Assembly (NCBI GenBank): GCA_020975725.1
Contig: QXJR01000004.1
Coordinates: forward strand, 248,001 to 312,000
DNA from: Picocystis sp. L7
Lineage: Eukaryota > Chlorophyta > Picocystophyceae > Picocystales > Picocystaceae
Length of the DNA: 64,000 nt
Direction: 5' to 3'
In this document: positions 51,001-58,271 of the stretch, piece after piece
How the letters are laid out: every line of letters starts with the position of its first letter
Position numbering within the stretch: the first letter of the stretch is position 1
The notes under the pieces: generated by a model
Databases searched by the model: none
Told to the model about the DNA's origin: nothing
What the model saw: only the letters and a program-made list of their open reading frames with translations
Made by a program: the position numbers and the translations under genes

Positions 51001-51006
51001 CACCAT
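42025..51006 (-). CDS. ATM: ATM: PI3K-related DNA-damage checkpoint kinase
   Basis: Senses DNA double-strand breaks (via MRE11-RAD50-NBS1) and phosphorylates checkpoint targets. 2993 residues in one open frame, close to human ATM (3056). The N-terminus has a TAN-like motif (ITTRKEALKRLRIALED). Helical repeats fill most of the protein, then FAT. The kinase domain has KLLQCQGSDGYLYRQLLKSGTDDLRQDATMQQ in outline (Lys of the ATP site, DDLRQD), YTRSVAVNSIVGYVVGLGDRH (catalytic DRH), NILID, and HIDLGIAFEQGRLLKTPE (DLG plus the ATM-typical FEQG), VPFRLTRDIVDGMG. It ends with a FATC domain (VQKLIQEARDPDKLCRMYVGWSAFL in outline). The FEQG and PETVPFRLTRDIVDGMG-like text separate it from ATR and TOR. 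Start chosen at MVWNVEHLEH; the frame opens 153 codons higher without support. Confidence 0.95.
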   Translation of the reverse strand: MVWNVEHLEHIHAHLRSEKITTRKEALKRLRIALEDREFLERIDQRTCELKASGEVTDPFTWPALVHTMCIVVEDELLLNRNKARPDSSAAKTLCETVAKAESGSCRSSQSRLMLWKKAKHLYRHAAHVMARMDVDRSIFVEYCTLLARYLLPIREYNELASVSSTSSILQCIYLVCEKMLHELRGKDGTRIEQELFRVLDALASIVKHSTSDISGGKEEKQNFLIRTVKLLCKVLLQFNDQGRIAVKSMEALNEILLRDGGEIFHVLDEVDDTVEDALNEIHDTTKKCLRTEFRAELCRFFVIQLKLRGKVFVRARYIWSSLSQELNDETFSTTSFYLQRNDSWLVQASAAAAVLSDLQGNACVAAPRDKRTCIQRPLQELKHNTLANPSTWAPVVCTAIQQHGAYLDEDTRFEMLSAVSRALQRCLKGNWDASVLDPASWFLRWAQELAFAWKVHEAAPRSGMGRAKASESSVIRNREIHDASECWKQIFKDCVDHLMHHNESKTLAQECLLLMAVCMSRNLVDHFTLPPSFWLLEYFVPDVNRSGLDLLLSAFVCVHEALQGRFIGFASESDHNVELIFRNLLMEIIVLSSCKESRHSISSFLPVAINCIGSFLQIEGFDDIGMCPWKSLYERWEHCFLPSGIENSLVHIGKRDEFCCPGEAAESLGTSQQKIQLLARGKRLQDFVVQFENFFRQRIQVESGADNSSMSTFALFSVAVLLAVRKADGSKGLCPEKSYFGMNGVLLHQLNAFLGKVTIGNLAKTDEACVLLDQCFFIAGRESFEHSVDVRDSLLKDIASKVNHSLQATIESTIADVQALTMPARVHPGNRDDWMMGGEVSKEMYAPSGQHISELEQSICFLLKFCFTLQACPSFQLEECLLHSVSFLLDLHIDSSVQQSFFIDKVFSAVLPELCRVKTACSVRFEVESLNRVFEYWGIRKSTGSLLVAIKCLNELTLRQTGIEQESPQIQLTLKLIEEIHQVKGSTLLSKSWFLRTEILKLYENLLRIHGKKFAHLAEKLALSLGDASYCVRCHAINCSMVLFTVFTDIQGVFKRLAVHLPALSMDPSRATFEEMETSMFFLLQVLRTRPELEDTFVHLVASWGAQSSQLTAKLIPAIFGAAAKESNHPSICSYLGHHMPSLIYRWLDTGLPLRTLKSLGEAHVPAYRTERAAEQCAPNEAIFPVEFIKTQASTILPILLEFLCLSPKADAKKLCADLEFIAEECQWSEDRMLLHFLPEVVGYLLLDSTREVRSIIVESRLSKHFDSKMIEKVLSERMHAVVSTMILWAGPSKMQKPFYSKDAIQQGLERVGNMCELPGNNTTQKLLSPSSVGKILLHVHSCIYKCHNSRHATRFLYSVDALVDVLGSATSVPSTFIYLTQLLVRSLGWSEAQELCCRNLQVLIRNQLLDHTTAICVEDVIQTIMSALFSALKSCQLPCRRRALLSLVRSLTVELPSHSLYMLNFLEPPPHLCDLEEISAFYHNNRTAPTAADELHRLAQSPLTLQVGVHESTIDSIGLRALQLVESNKAEATETGGNLDRQKDVKKIACAAWRLLRKSKLLNSIAMEDVACRILAKLGPGFITTSGQELGVLNQASFALEEADQILSNENRNVVNLLQKGDKERAKLTLAVLLVLYGLLCDSDPSVVKQSMNCLKALMVMKEGKAATEVLPEKVKLTLVQFATSSADESDVLEWAKKDTENVPDLNDDSIWDSTCATHEVYVCSLVRCLLGHTDDLLLLVCSRVCRVSISIAELLMPYCLASLALSNGPDGLIQKVISKKVIQHIFDSTTATVHVKRMWLSALHHLRILHQCDMASMASRGFSKDWRKVYWLELEYLDTADIALECDAPFTAFLYTEQWYEAMELSFGLSPLNDENFGCVGKICDILYRSLESIGDTDSVRALDQMGPIDSQVRLFQHEGQWSKALQLYDLMLDNDMDGVDTHRLDALRSLKEIGCLHMLKRNSLGASELAGSRLIQELQHEAAWRSCRWEKLPIETRPQSIDIHAGVKPTGFHGLLQLSMEALQSYNYDMFDNNIHAARSIVVREMVEKSFEGASGLAEQIVQLQMLDDLHVASEARRQEYGDPYTRIFSSSSSKDTEMTARNAPVVLERMFTSWKERKPELISLYSTFEPRLAVQTSIYRIFGCKVLLRQHLRLVTSTARKVGRLHDATTAMFHLARLNDEPNSGETDVVSKWTSGLALCKVEEAKLLWANGYQQMATNVLRSLFFPKVLDRSIDQLYIENQVSYAKAVSLTGKWLAEISGENTQTILQHYLAAPADALKLLENNVGPNCCRSLFRLAQYADFLYKNLHAQLRSDEWKSSEAVRKQKSAELARLRERESEIEMSFASGKMKQNALRDIARHLIPLQRQCDLDEGQAKRVMKDRDRYRNIAMTGYRQCLAAGSRYDLQGVFRLCALWLSNPSEAEVNKAMSTAFDRVATFKWLPLVYQIASRTSTLKGDSELHQSGFHQVQHRGLQLIANDHPYHTLLQLYALKNGAEGKGKEAKDQVRGHRFQDAITRTIDRDKILGAQEILEGIRSMSNRNHEIMRQMEMLIDGYVLLSNIPVKKKETGGYASLTMPREVRSMQGLDYAPVLTAPLLARPDANYHTGSFPTFQCFTEKISIANGITAPKLLQCQGSDGYLYRQLLKSGTDDLRQDATMQQLFGLVNSLLGDCPTAASRNLRVAVYKVIPFSPVCGLLEWVDNTVTLGDYLLGAGRRGGAHVRYRPKDITYSQCHQMLKNVSREEELRKAYDKVCSMFKPVLRHFFLEMFYQPPDWYKHRLAYTRSVAVNSIVGYVVGLGDRHSFNILIDKKSAEVIHIDLGIAFEQGRLLKTPELVPFRLTRDIVDGMGIFGVEGPMRKSCEETMEVMRRNKESLLTIIEVFLHDPLYQWALTVEAAMQHQWDSEGTSGEVVSTLVEDSCGLVGGNLQEGKPVNAGAERALLRVKQKLDGTEDGASRTVPGQVQKLIQEARDPDKLCRMYVGWSAFL

Positions 51007-51552
51007 GGTCCCCGTCTCCGTTTTTCCGGATCTTGTGGTCAAGTGCACATGTCTCGTTCGCTTCCTGACCCTGCAAGCATCGAAATGCTGGGCAGTGCGC
51101 GCGTGTTTTCTCGCGGTGGTGGCCGCGAAGCACGGTTCGATCCCCCCTTCGAGACGTGGGAGTTCAGTCCCTGGTTTCGGAAAGCGGAATGGATGGGGGG
51201 TCCTGGGTTCAAAGGTGCCTTGGGACCTGGGGAAGAGACCGGGTGGGCAACCTAGAGACCCAGGGAAAGACGGGGCAACAGCGTAGGAAGAGGGATGCAC
51301 GACACGATTTAGAGACGAGGAGAGCGGGAACGTGGTGCGGTGAAGGAGAGGCGGTCCCGTCCCGACTCGAACACCTGATGCATCCGTGCTCCACCAGACG
51401 GTGCATCGGAAAACAAGATGGACGGACTTCTGGATGCGATGAAGAAGATACGTGAGGTGCAACAATGCAGCTCAACGAAGCCAAATGCTTACTGGAAAAT
51501 GACGAACCATGGAGGTTCGCGGAAAAATACTGTCTCCCCAGCAAGGATTCAA
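51007..51552. promoter_or_regulatory. ATM upstream region / CENP-C 3' side
   Basis: About 545 bp between two minus-strand genes, GC-rich near the ATM start (GGGACC, GGGTCC blocks at 51170-51260). Open frames here are short and without motif. Confidence 0.35.
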
Positions 51553-52330
51553 TCAGTCGTTGGATTCCGTATGTGCTTCCGGTTTCTTGCTTCTTGGCTT
51601 TACCTTGGGTTTCGGCCATTCGGGGTCCGGTGACTTGAATTCTACATCGGCAATGGTAGGGAGACTACGATATTGACGTGCGTACACCACTTTTTCGTTC
51701 CTCCAGTATTGCAACGGCCTGACTCGGGTGCGCTTGCTGCGGCGGACCCCATCTTCCCCTGATCCAAGCCCTTGGTCCATGAGACTCTGCCGTGCAGCCA
51801 TGAGCGCCCTCAATCTTTGATTTGGAGGTCCCCTGAGTCTAGTCACTTTCTTGAGGAATACACCTGAATTTTCGCGACTGGTTTCCTCACGGAGCTCGCC
51901 ATCCACATAAGCTGACGGCAAATCGAAACCATCGTCATCCTCATAATCTGGAGCAAAACCTGCAAAGTCCCCGCTGTCATCATCGGAGATACCCTGACCA
52001 TCCTCGTTCACATTGGCATCCAGGGTTTGCAGTGGGTGATACTTGAGAGGCTTGTCAAACCTGTAATCTCTGGCTGCTGTGCTTCTTCCTGAACCAGGAC
52101 GATGTTCAAGCTTCTTGCGGCGTGTGTGCATGCTACCACCTTCTGCATTCTCATCGGTCTCCGCAAAACGCACTGTCGAAGGAACATCACAGAAGTTAGA
52201 CCACGAATCGAAGCAATTGGAGCATGGACAGGCCGACAAACCGAACGTACCGGATCTCTCTTGACCGTCGCTTTTCCTCTCTTCCGCACACTTGAGAATG
52301 CTTTTGCGTGGGACCGCACTTTTCGAACGG
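51553..52330 (-). CDS. CENPC: CENP-C centromere protein, plant-type C-terminus, 5' exon(s) unresolved
   Basis: Inner-kinetochore protein that binds CENP-A nucleosomes. The signature CENP-C motif VRRSKRTRVRPLQYWRNEK is near the end, followed by VVYARQYRSLPTIADVEFKSP, as in plant CENP-C. No C-terminal cupin domain follows, also as in plants. The first in-frame ATG is at 52131 (MHTRRKKLEHRPG, giving 192 residues), which is short for the family. The frame stays open to 52330. There a GCATAG acceptor preceded by a TTACTGAC branch-like site suggests a splice, and the added text has PRKSILK and STVRFAE. A strong donor CTCAAG/GTGAGT at 52616 ends an open piece upstream, but its phase does not match this acceptor, so another small exon may exist. 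Confidence 0.82.
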
Positions 52331-53825
52331 CTATGCGTGGGTGCGGAGAGTCAGTAAGCCACATCCATCACTGGGCGAGGTTCGCGTACAACGAGCACGA
52401 TTCGTACCTCTCGATGTTGAACGTGCGAATTTTCGTCTTCCTTCCGGAACCTTTTCTCCTGTTCGTTTCCTTCCTCCTTCGGTAAACTTGAGGGAACACA
52501 TCGGTCTGCACGTTTCACGTGGAGGAGCGCTCCATGCCCGTCAGCTTCCGCTTGCTACGTCTCGGATAGGTACAATCAGTTTCAATGGGTGCCCGTTCGA
52601 GGTGGGGGAACTCACCTTGAGCTGCGTCCCCTCTTCCATGTTCATCCCGTGTCGAAATCGGTTGACATCAGCCATGGGCACGATCTCCGGCACCGCGTTC
52701 ATGTCGGACGACCGTCTCTTCCGGACTTCCCCTCTCCGTCGCGCAGGCGCCTCTTCCTTCGTTCCAGGTCCTTTCTCTCCTTCTCCCTTCCTTTTTTGGT
52801 CTCCCACGGCCGCTTTCGCGCCCTTTTCGTGGACGCAGCACGCGCGTGGGTGTGCGTTCTCCTTGGGAAGTGTCGTGCTTTGGTCGTCTGTCAGCAACGG
52901 TTCGAATCGGTGGGATGGAAGGGAAGGGGGGGGGTCCCCGAAAAACCGGTCGACCGGGAAACGAAGAGCGACGAGGACACTTGGGTTTCAGCCTCATCCT
53001 CCACGGGATATGGTGATCGTGTCGCGGATTGATGGGGAAGATCGACCCCTCCCCGCTGAGGATCCGTGCGCTGGTGTAGAATCGGGCCACCTGCTTTCGT
53101 CCTCTGCGTGCGATGCTCGTCACAACGGGTCGGTCCTCCGGGGTCGGGGGAGGTCCCGGACCCGACCGGTACACCGATCAGACAAGAACAGGTCTAGAAG
53201 GGTGTCCACGGATGCTTGAAAGGGGACTGTGAGCATCGGAAAGGAAGGAGTGGAATCGATCCATCAGGGATCCCTTCCGATCGGGAGGGTTCGGCGGCGG
53301 AAGGTGGAAGGCTTCGCACGTCTCCAACGAGATACCACGCCATACGAACAACAAACGGGTAGGCAAGAAACACCTCTCTGCTCCCCTTGGAGCAAGTGTT
53401 GCAAGAGGGAAGACATGGACGCAGCTTCGCCCTTGCAACACTTCGCTCCTGCAGCAACCTGCGACCTACGTGAGATTTATATCTCCACCCGCGAGAACCG
53501 ACCGTGCAGTGGAAAAAAGGGCGCTAGTCAAGCATGATTCGGCGTTCTTCATCGTCTTGTTGTGCCGCATAGCGCCGAAAGAGAATTCCGCTCGGGTGCC
53601 TCGGTGATGAAGTGGATAACTAAATGAAACGCTCAACTCCAGGCCGTCGGAAACATTCGCTCCTTCTGCTCACTCCACCTGATCGAATCGATAAATTGCA
53701 TGTGAAAACTGATTATGTTCACGTACCTCCTCCGCGTGCTTCTGCAAGCATGCACGGGGAGCCCCAGCCATACAAAACGCAAAGTTTGGTGTTTATAAAC
53801 AGAACAAACTTGGCACAATGGTGCT
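52331..53825. other. Upstream region of CENP-C with a probable 5' exon
   Basis: A minus-strand open piece from 52897 to a GTGAGT donor at 52616/52615 (..RKRRSSDMNAVPEIV..NMEEGTQLK) is the likely first coding exon of CENP-C, unproven. The rest (52900-53825) is GC-rich with GGTCC-type blocks (53129-53170), then AT-richer, with no gene I can support. Confidence 0.35.
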
Positions 53826-55064
53826 CTAATACGGCACACTCTTCGGCAAATTCCTAATCACCGCACTCCTCTCATCCATTTTCATCCGTCGACGACTATC
53901 TACTGCCTTGTCAAACCTCTGTTGATGTATTTGTTGGGTGCTTTCCAGAGGTGCCCTCCTCGTTGGAACAGTTAGAGCCCTGTACTGAGCAATGATGCTA
54001 TTGATCAGGACGCTCTCCCTCTTTTCGACTGGCCTTGGCTTTTGCTTGTAGTATCGCGCATACTCTCTTGTGCCTATGAGCCTCTGACCTCCCTCTCCAT
54101 CAACGTTTGTAAGGGCTAATTCACCAGTTCCTGGATCCGTAGCTCCTCCCTGGTAAACTGCCATGGCTGTATCTCCACTGTCTTGTTTTTGCTTTGCATA
54201 ATCAAAGAAATCCTCGTATTCTTGCTCGTTGTCATCATACACCATACGGCATCGACCAGTGTCAACCATGTGCCGCTGCACAGCATGAACGGAACGGAAA
54301 GATTTGTGTAAGTGGCTTTCATCGCCACGCACATACAAGGGCACCTTTCCCACGGCAATCTTTGCCCCTAAATACTTGACAAGCCCCCTCGGATCTGTCA
54401 GGTATTCCGAGTCTGGAATGTAGAACCCGAAGTTCTTCAACATGTACTCCAAATTTTCCTCGAGGGTCGCACTGAGATGGTTGTCGAACAGGCTTTGGCA
54501 TTCGTCCCAGTCTATCCATTCTACGTCATCTGAATCATCCATTTCATCTTCATCTGAGGCTGTTTCCCATTCACTGTTTTCTTCATCGTCTTCATCGCTC
54601 GTTGCCTCGTGCTTTGCCATCGACGCTCCATCCCGCTGCAGCACTCTCCCCTGACCTGGAGCCACCAGTTGGTACCCTGGGACGGGCTTTGAGCCATCTT
54701 TCATTTCGATATCTTCCTCCTTCTCAACGATGGTCGGTTCGGGGGCGGTTCTCCCACTCTTCTTCACCAAGTTCTTGTATTTTTTTGAGTTGATGAAGGT
54801 CTGGTATGTGTTCTCACTGCCAAACCTTTTGCCGGTGAGAGGATCCACCCACGTTTTCGAGACGGGTCGCTGATCTGTGGTCTTTTGCAGTTGAGCCCTC
54901 CTTGCTTCGAACCAATCCTTGCTCACAGGTGGCAGTCCCGCTACCTTCCTCTTCAGGTTGTACCTGTGCCATTCCGACTTGTAGTGATCGTGGAGGCTTT
55001 GCTTGTCGGCGAAGGCCACGCCAGCCGTGCTGCAGTAGTACCCTTCGTCTCCACGCGTGGTCAT
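53826..55064 (-). CDS. REI1: REI1/ZNF622-like 60S maturation factor lacking most zinc ligands
   Basis: REI1 proteins release ARX1 and probe the exit tunnel during cytoplasmic 60S maturation. 412 residues from the ATG at 55064. Strong matches: HYKSEWHRYNLKRKVAGLPPVS, ATLEENLEYMLKNFGFYIPDSEYL, GLVKYLGAKIAVGK, SVHAVQRHMVDTGRCRM and a basic C-terminal helix (RRRMKMDERSAVIRN). The usual C2H2 cysteines are mostly gone: YYCSTAGVAF where C-x2-C is expected (second Cys lost), SLFDNH for CLFCxH, PLYVRG for CLWCxE, and GRCRM for SHCKM. Everything around them is conserved, so this looks like loss of zinc binding rather than a pseudogene. A long acidic linker (DEDDEENSEWETASDEDEMDDSDD in outline) sits in the middle. 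Confidence 0.9.
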   Translation of the reverse strand: MTTRGDEGYYCSTAGVAFADKQSLHDHYKSEWHRYNLKRKVAGLPPVSKDWFEARRAQLQKTTDQRPVSKTWVDPLTGKRFGSENTYQTFINSKKYKNLVKKSGRTAPEPTIVEKEEDIEMKDGSKPVPGYQLVAPGQGRVLQRDGASMAKHEATSDEDDEENSEWETASDEDEMDDSDDVEWIDWDECQSLFDNHLSATLEENLEYMLKNFGFYIPDSEYLTDPRGLVKYLGAKIAVGKVPLYVRGDESHLHKSFRSVHAVQRHMVDTGRCRMVYDDNEQEYEDFFDYAKQKQDSGDTAMAVYQGGATDPGTGELALTNVDGEGGQRLIGTREYARYYKQKPRPVEKRESVLINSIIAQYRALTVPTRRAPLESTQQIHQQRFDKAVDSRRRMKMDERSAVIRNLPKSVPY

Positions 55065-55480
55065 GTTTCCTCCACCGGGTCCGTCTCTTCCCCTCCGTCC
55101 AGCTGCACCACGTCCACTCGGTCCTTTCCCACCGATATTTTTCCTGCAAGAACGGAAGACGTGCGCGTTTGCGTCCGCCGCAGCCGCCGAGGTGTCCTCT
55201 GTGGGACGAAGTCTGAGCACGACTCACGAAGGACAGTGGCCCACGAGTCCTTCCCTTCCTTCGATGGGAAATGTTCTCCAGTGAACCCGAGGAAGCCCTT
55301 TGCCCCCATGGGGACGTCCTCGGTCTTCGGGGTCAAGGAAACCGGTCAAACCGAAGAAACGGAGTCGATTGGGCGCGGGAAGGGGAACTGGAGGCGAAGC
55401 CGCGCGAAAGACGCGATATCCGTCGCCATCCGGGTGCCAAGTCTGGACAGGCGGTGCTTGAACAGGAGTGAGGATTAAGA
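55065..55480. promoter_or_regulatory. Divergent promoter REI1-like / TBCB
   Basis: About 415 bp between head-to-head starts, GC-rich. No clear ACGGTCCA copy and no TATA box seen. Confidence 0.35.
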
Positions 55481-56305
55481 ATGGGAGGTCGCTCGGACAT
55501 GGAAGCTCTGAGGGCGTACGTGACGGCACCAGACACCTCCCTGAACCGAGCCGACACAACAGTGCTCCTGCAGGTGACACACAGCAACCTCAAGGCCAAC
55601 TTCGTGGACATAAGGTTCGACAGGCACATGCTTATCTGTCAAGTCAAGGATAAAGTGTCTTCCCATACCGGAACGCCGGTGTCTTCCATGAAACTGCAGC
55701 TGAGAAACTCATCAGGACAGACCATCGCCATGCTGGAAGACGAATCCAAAAAACTGGGATACTACTCTCCAGAGGATGGACACGTGATTCACGTTATCGA
55801 TCTCGATCCTTTCTCTGCTTCTGCAAATGGGTGGTTGGAAGACACATCCTTGGTGGAAAAATATACCCTTTCCGACGAGGCGTATGCCCAGCGGGAGAAC
55901 ACTTTCTTAAAGTACAAGGAAGCAAAGTTGAGAGAAGATCCAACATGGACCGTGCAAAAAGACATGGCAATGCGCCGCGGTGAGACCTACAATCCGCCGG
56001 AAGAGCTTCCAGAAAATTACGGGGAAGACGGGGCACTCCAGATTCATGTGGGAGAACGATGTGAGGTTTCGCCAGGAGCAAGGCGGGGGGAAGTAAAATT
56101 TGTGGGGAAAGTGGAGGAACTCCCGTGCGGCTACTGGATTGGCATCCAATTCGATGAGCCGGTGGGAAAGAATGATGGCAGCATCAAAGGAAAGTCCTAC
56201 TTTTCCTGTGCACACTTGCATGGAGGATTCGCAAGGCCGGAGAACGTGCAGACTGGTGACTTTCCTCCCGTTGACGAGTTTGACGATGAACTGGAAGAGT
56301 TTTAA
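55481..56305 (+). CDS. TBCB: Tubulin-folding cofactor B
   Basis: Works with TBCE to handle alpha-tubulin during heterodimer assembly. 274 residues. A ubiquitin-like domain at residues 25-105 (VLLQVTHSNLKANFVDIRFDRHM in outline, then VSSMKLQLRN, LGYYSPEDGHVIHVIDLDP). A short coiled segment (ENTFLKYKEAKLREDP). A CAP-Gly domain at about residues 190-255: GERCEVSPGARRGEVKFVGKVEELPCGYWIGIQFDEPVGKNDG in outline, with GKSYFSCAHLHGGFARPENV. The last residues, DELEEF, are acidic and end in an aromatic, a CAP-Gly-binding type of tail that may contact its own or TBCE's domain. Full length, intronless. Confidence 0.95.
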   Translation: MGGRSDMEALRAYVTAPDTSLNRADTTVLLQVTHSNLKANFVDIRFDRHMLICQVKDKVSSHTGTPVSSMKLQLRNSSGQTIAMLEDESKKLGYYSPEDGHVIHVIDLDPFSASANGWLEDTSLVEKYTLSDEAYAQRENTFLKYKEAKLREDPTWTVQKDMAMRRGETYNPPEELPENYGEDGALQIHVGERCEVSPGARRGEVKFVGKVEELPCGYWIGIQFDEPVGKNDGSIKGKSYFSCAHLHGGFARPENVQTGDFPPVDEFDDELEEF

Positions 56306-56666
56306 AGCGGAGGTCAGGCTTGGTCCACACCCTGAGTTTTCGTTCCTTGTTTCTTTGCCACCTCCGCATGCCCGTCCAGCCTGTCCTGCTTCTATTCGAT
56401 GTGGCTGTGGCCTTCTCCTCGTCTCGTCTATCTCCGCGCTTACCTCTTCGATGCATTGGACCCCACCACACGTCCCTGATTGGCGGATTCAACGCTTGGA
56501 TTTGGGGAAGGACCTGGGTATCGACGACACGTGGACCCCACCAAACCGTGCTCGTTCTGGGCCCAGAACCGTCGGTCTCGAAGGGATCCCCAGTGTTGAC
56601 GTGTGTGGTGTTTTTCGTCCCGGCAGAAGAAGCACGGTCCGCTTGGGTCGCGCTCTGTCCAAAAGG
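56306..56666. promoter_or_regulatory. Upstream region of the DUF1295 gene
   Basis: 360 bp, with ACGGTCC at 56634-56640, only about 30 bp ahead of the ATG. The open frame that runs in from the left is unsupported. Confidence 0.35.
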
Positions 56667-57590
56667 ATGGCCGTGCTCGGCGGCGACCAGTACGGGTGGG
56701 CATTGCTGACATCCTGGGTGCTGACCGTGGCTTACCAGACATTGTTCTTCTGCGTCGCCGCGACGTTCAAGTTCGACAAAGTCACCGACTTCGCGGGGGG
56801 CACGAATTTCGTGGTCGTTGCACTGGTCAGCCTCTTCTTCGGAGGGCTCCAATCTGCGAGGCAGATCGTCGTCACTGTGCTTGTGTCCACGTGGGGTGCG
56901 AGATTGTCCCTCTTCCTGCTGTTCCGAATCCTTCTCTGGGGGGAAGATAGGAGGTTCGACGACAAGAGAGACAACCTGGTCACCTTCGCAGCGTTCTGGA
57001 TCTTCCAAGCCGTGTGGGTGTGGATCGTCACCATTCCTGTGGTTGTGCTGAACGGCGGCGGTGGCGCAGGTGGTGCAGGGGACTCGCTCGGTGCATTGGA
57101 TTACGTAGGATGGGCAATATGGGGTGTGGGATTCTTCGTCGAGGTCGTTTCAGATTTCCAGAAGTTAGCCTTCAAACGAGATCCCTCCAACTCGGGAAAG
57201 TGGTGTAATGTGGGCCTGTGGTACTATTCTAGGCATCCCAACTACTTTGGAGAGATACTGCTTTGGTGGGGGGTGCTCCTTGCTTGCTACGGCGGGTTCT
57301 CAGGAGCGAATGCTGGAGTGTACGTCCTTGGTGCTCTCAGTCCACTTTTTCTGACCAATCTCCTCCTGTTTGTCAGTGGACTCCCTTTGCTGGAGCAATC
57401 AGCAGACAAAAAACATGGGGGTAAAGAAGAATACCGTGAGTACAAACGGAGGACAAGCCCTTTGGTCATCCTTCCTCCTACCACGTACGAAAGGCTTCCT
57501 AAATGCTTCAAAACCTATCTTCTCTTTGAGTTGCCGTTGTACAATAACATGGGGGATGCAGTCCTGCAGGAGCAAATGGTGAACGAATAG
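56667..57590 (+). CDS. DUF1295 steroid 5-alpha-reductase-like membrane protein
   Basis: 307 residues with six or seven hydrophobic helices (LLTSWVLTVAYQTLFFCVAA, FVVVALVSLFFGGL, FWIFQAVWVWIVTIPVVVL, YVGWAIWGVGFFVEVVSDFQK, LGALSPLFLTNLLLFVSGLPLL). The signature GLWYYSRHPNYFGEILLWWG (NADPH-binding end of the steroid reductase/ICMT superfamily) is complete. It is followed by an EYREYKRRTSPLVILPP tail, typical of DUF1295. Substrate unknown; reduction of lipid or steroid double bonds in the ER is the usual guess. MAVLGGDQYGW is chosen as start because the first helix begins right after it. Confidence 0.88.
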   Translation: MAVLGGDQYGWALLTSWVLTVAYQTLFFCVAATFKFDKVTDFAGGTNFVVVALVSLFFGGLQSARQIVVTVLVSTWGARLSLFLLFRILLWGEDRRFDDKRDNLVTFAAFWIFQAVWVWIVTIPVVVLNGGGGAGGAGDSLGALDYVGWAIWGVGFFVEVVSDFQKLAFKRDPSNSGKWCNVGLWYYSRHPNYFGEILLWWGVLLACYGGFSGANAGVYVLGALSPLFLTNLLLFVSGLPLLEQSADKKHGGKEEYREYKRRTSPLVILPPTTYERLPKCFKTYLLFELPLYNNMGDAVLQEQMVNE

Positions 57591-58271
57591 GACCCGGAAC
57601 ATCCATCCTGATCGGCATTGTGTTGCGAAGAGGGTCTGGTACCTTTGTGGGACAATTTGGTGCAGGTGGCTGCTTTCGAGATGCCCTGTCCCTTCCAGGA
57701 AACTTGCTAATGCAGTGCGTCATCTTCGCGTTTCCTTTGATTGAAGCTGCTTTTATTACGCCCTCTTCCTTCCTCTTCGTCTTACGTTTACATCTTAAGC
57801 TTGCCAGGCACGGCCAACCAAACACTTGTGGGTGATTGGTCACGTCCTCCACGTCGAACTCTTGGGATGGTTAGAAGGGTGCGTGGTAAATTCCCTTGCA
57901 TTCCCTTCCAATTCATGCTCGTACGAGTGGACAAACTTCTGTTGGGTGTCCGACGCGATCCTGGTATGTCTCTCTCGTATCGTGCAACGCTTTCCGACGG
58001 AACGTCCATGAATCTTGGGAAGAATCGCGTTGGACTGGGGTCGGTCCGAGACTCGTTTCCCCCTCCCTTCTTGGTGGAGGGGCGCTTCCTCTGCCTGCCT
58101 GTCCCCCCCCCCTCCCTCGGATGTTAAGTGCGATGTTCATTCTCTGGTGGGGGGACACTCGAGCACCACGACACGTCTCGTTGTATTCCAACCGACGCAC
58201 GTGGGATCGCAGGAGCACGAGCCGCTGCACGGACGCGAAACGGAGCAGAGAGGGGTTGGGAAGAGGCAAGC
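57591..58271. other. Intergenic interval
   Basis: 680 bp. A minus-strand open piece near 58009-57788 (SVARYERDIPG) is unrecognised. C-rich run at about 58105-58120. I see no supported gene. Confidence 0.35.

Noticed and set aside
52308-53219. Plus-strand 303-codon open frame
   Set aside because: Opposite the probable CENP-C 5' exon; no motif.
57788-58009. Minus-strand 73-codon open frame beginning MDVPSESVARYERD
   Set aside because: No family recognised; too short and isolated.
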